Positions 13,670-14,397 of a DNA stretch of 14,397 bases are shown piece after piece. Both the position numbers and the translations under genes were made by a program. A model generated the notes under the pieces. That model was not told the DNA's origin, did not search any database, and was given only the letters and a program-made list of their open reading frames with translations. The DNA lies in assembly GCA_031386065.1 (NCBI GenBank), contig JANNBZ010000254.1:1-14397 (forward strand), read 5' to 3'. The DNA is from JANYJJ01 sp031386065. Its GTDB lineage: Bacteria > Pseudomonadota > Gammaproteobacteria > Burkholderiales > Burkholderiaceae_C. Each line of letters begins with the position of its first letter. The first letter of the stretch is position 1.

Positions 13670-14005
13670 ACGCTTGAAGTACTTCCGTACATCGAAGCGG
13701 AAGTCGTTGATCGTCCAACTTTGCATGAAACCAGAGAGACAGGGGCCAGGCGGCAACTACAGGAACCTTCTCATCCCTGGTCAGATGATGTGGGATCGGC
13801 GGCCACGCCCAGCCATCCGGTGGCTACAACGCTGCCGTCGAACGCGATCGGACGGACGCAGGCGATCTGATCTCAATGCTTTGCTGGGAGCGAAAATGAC
13901 AGAGAAAGGCGCACGCGAGGGCGCGCGCTACAGCTCGAGCCGCACCAGCCTGCTAGACCCACAGATGATCGGCTGACCGCGCAGCCAAGCCGACAGAGCG
14001 CCCAC
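13670..14005. other. Stretch with no assigned gene
   Basis: About 335 bp between the nucleotidyltransferase and the next terminator. It contains an imperfectly placed hairpin ACTTCCG (13681-13687) / CGGAAGT (13698-13704) just after the toxin stop, without a T tract. It also contains one open frame from a TTG at 13674 to 13976 that looks like no family I know. Inside that frame a 26-codon piece (ATG 13896, preceded by GGGAG at 13886-13890) has a proper ribosome site, but its peptide is unrecognised. The Arg-rich composition suggests non-coding or decayed sequence. Confidence 0.5.
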
Positions 14006-14032
14006 AAAAAAGGCCACCCGAAGGTGGCCTTT
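14006..14032 (-). terminator. Rho-independent terminator of the DUF1508 gene
   Basis: Read on the minus strand, GGCCACC / GGTGGCC (14023-14029 with 14012-14018) closes a TTCG tetraloop and is followed by six T (14011-14006). Flanking A/T bases lengthen the stem. It starts 17 bp after the stop of the small minus-strand gene. The A/T flanks could also let it work weakly on the plus strand. Confidence 0.92.
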
Positions 14033-14048
14033 CAACTTGCTGGATCGG

Positions 14049-14219
14049 CTACGTGCGGTCGTAGACCGGTGCGTTCGGCGCAACGCGCTTCACCGCCTCG
14101 ATCCCGTTCTGTGCTGCCGCCTTGGTCGTGTAGACCTCGGAGTGACACAGCTTTTCGCCGTTGTTGGCCTTGAGATGCCAGAAGAAGCCGCCACCATTGG
14201 CGCGGAAGATCTCAAACAT
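14049..14219 (-). CDS. DUF1508 (YegP-like) small protein
   Basis: The frame encodes 56 residues: it begins MFEIFRANGGGFFWHLKANN and continues GEKLCHSEVYTTKAAAQNGI, ending in APVYDRT. This is one complete DUF1508 unit, with the pattern of an initial FEIF strand, W-x-L-K-A-x-N-G-E, S-E-x-Y-x-x-K, a helix with GIEAVK, and a final aspartate. E. coli YegP has two such units in tandem (about 110 residues), so this is a single-unit form. The function is unknown; the fold is thought to be a small beta-rich domain. AAAGGG about 9 nt before the ATG is the ribosome site and a strong terminator follows the stop. It stands alone, convergent with the AbiE-like module, and may be cargo of the same element. 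Confidence 0.85.
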   Translation of the reverse strand: MFEIFRANGGGFFWHLKANNGEKLCHSEVYTTKAAAQNGIEAVKRVAPNAPVYDRT

Positions 14220-14360
14220 GGGAATTGCCCTTTCTAAGGCGTTGATGCGTCAGGGTCAGCGGGAGTGTCCGAATTTCTGTGTTCGAGGCGGATTGTTGAA
14301 TTCGTCTTCGCTTGAAGTTCTTTGAACCGAGGCCCCTGCCGGGCCGCCGGAGGCGCCCCC

Positions 14361-14389
14361 GGTTGAGCCATGTATTTCATGGTTCAACC
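14361..14389. repeat. Long inverted repeat at the right edge
   Basis: GGTTGAGCCATG (14361-14372) and CATGGTTCAACC (14378-14389) form a 12-bp stem with one G-T pair and a 5-nt loop TATTT. No T tract follows on the plus strand within the window. It could be an operator, an attenuator or a structured element of a gene beyond the edge; it is cut off from its context. Confidence 0.65.
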
Positions 14390-14397
14390 CAAGGTCC

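Noticed and set aside
13681..13704. Hairpin after the toxin gene as a terminator
   Set aside because: The 7-bp arms have a 10-nt loop and no T tract follows, so intrinsic termination is not supported.
13674..13976. Open frame of 100 codons after the nucleotidyltransferase gene
   Set aside because: TTG start without a ribosome site, Arg-rich and unlike any family known to me; only the last 26 codons have a plausible start, noted separately as weak.
14231..14259. Minus-strand CTGACC / TAGAAA with 17-bp spacing as promoter of the DUF1508 gene
   Set aside because: The implied start site would fall after the ribosome-binding site, so it conflicts with the good AAAGGG before the ATG.

Overview
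The window is a GC-rich chromosomal stretch that reads as Betaproteobacteria, most likely order Burkholderiales (Comamonadaceae/Rubrivivax-Leptothrix-like). The basis is the gene order rsmB, DUF4390 protein, NtrY-type kinase, short NtrX-type regulator, the ProA/QueC/LemA sequence types, and strongly GC-biased third codon positions. It divides into a backbone half (1 to about 9.77 kb) and an inserted half that begins at a tRNA-Phe gene.

Backbone. Positions 1-1534 hold the 3' end of proA, then queC in ATGA overlap with it, then a lemA-family gene. Positions 1626-3262 hold a two-gene flavocytochrome c sulfide dehydrogenase unit (monoheme FccA-like cytochrome, FccB-like flavoprotein with a Tat signal). 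On the minus strand at 3290-4461 lie folE (GTP cyclohydrolase I) and, 17 bp downstream, a short BLUF blue-light sensor, which looks like a light-linked pair. From 4551 the plus strand carries rsmB, a DUF4390 secreted/periplasmic protein, an NtrY-type membrane histidine kinase and a response regulator with receiver and Fis-type HTH but no AAA+ domain. These four probably form one operon. FolE makes the precursor that the queuosine pathway eventually delivers to QueC, so the two are metabolically linked although they are not in one operon.

Inserted half. tRNA-Phe(GAA) at 9698-9773 has its own hairpin terminator and is followed by a tyrosine recombinase of the tRNA-targeting (P4-like, DUF4102) type. 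This recombinase carries an extra C-terminal tail that resembles an excisionase/HTH_17 DNA-binding domain, an apparent integrase-excisionase fusion. Next is a tightly coupled two-gene module (TGATG overlap): an AbiEi-like protein with an N-terminal PD-(D/E)XK-like motif set and a winged helix, and an AbiEii-like nucleotidyltransferase. This is the best candidate for an under-described defence or toxin-antitoxin system here. Its 129-bp leader contains a cluster of inverted and direct ATTTCA repeats that looks like an autoregulatory operator, and a -10-like box so close to the ATG that the message may be leaderless.

The right end (13670-14397) is mostly without recognisable genes. The exception is a 56-codon DUF1508/YegP-like gene on the minus strand with a clean UUCG-loop terminator. 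No second copy of the tRNA-Phe 3' end is visible, so the right boundary of the element lies outside the window or has been lost. No CRISPR array, rRNA, or insertion sequence was recognised.
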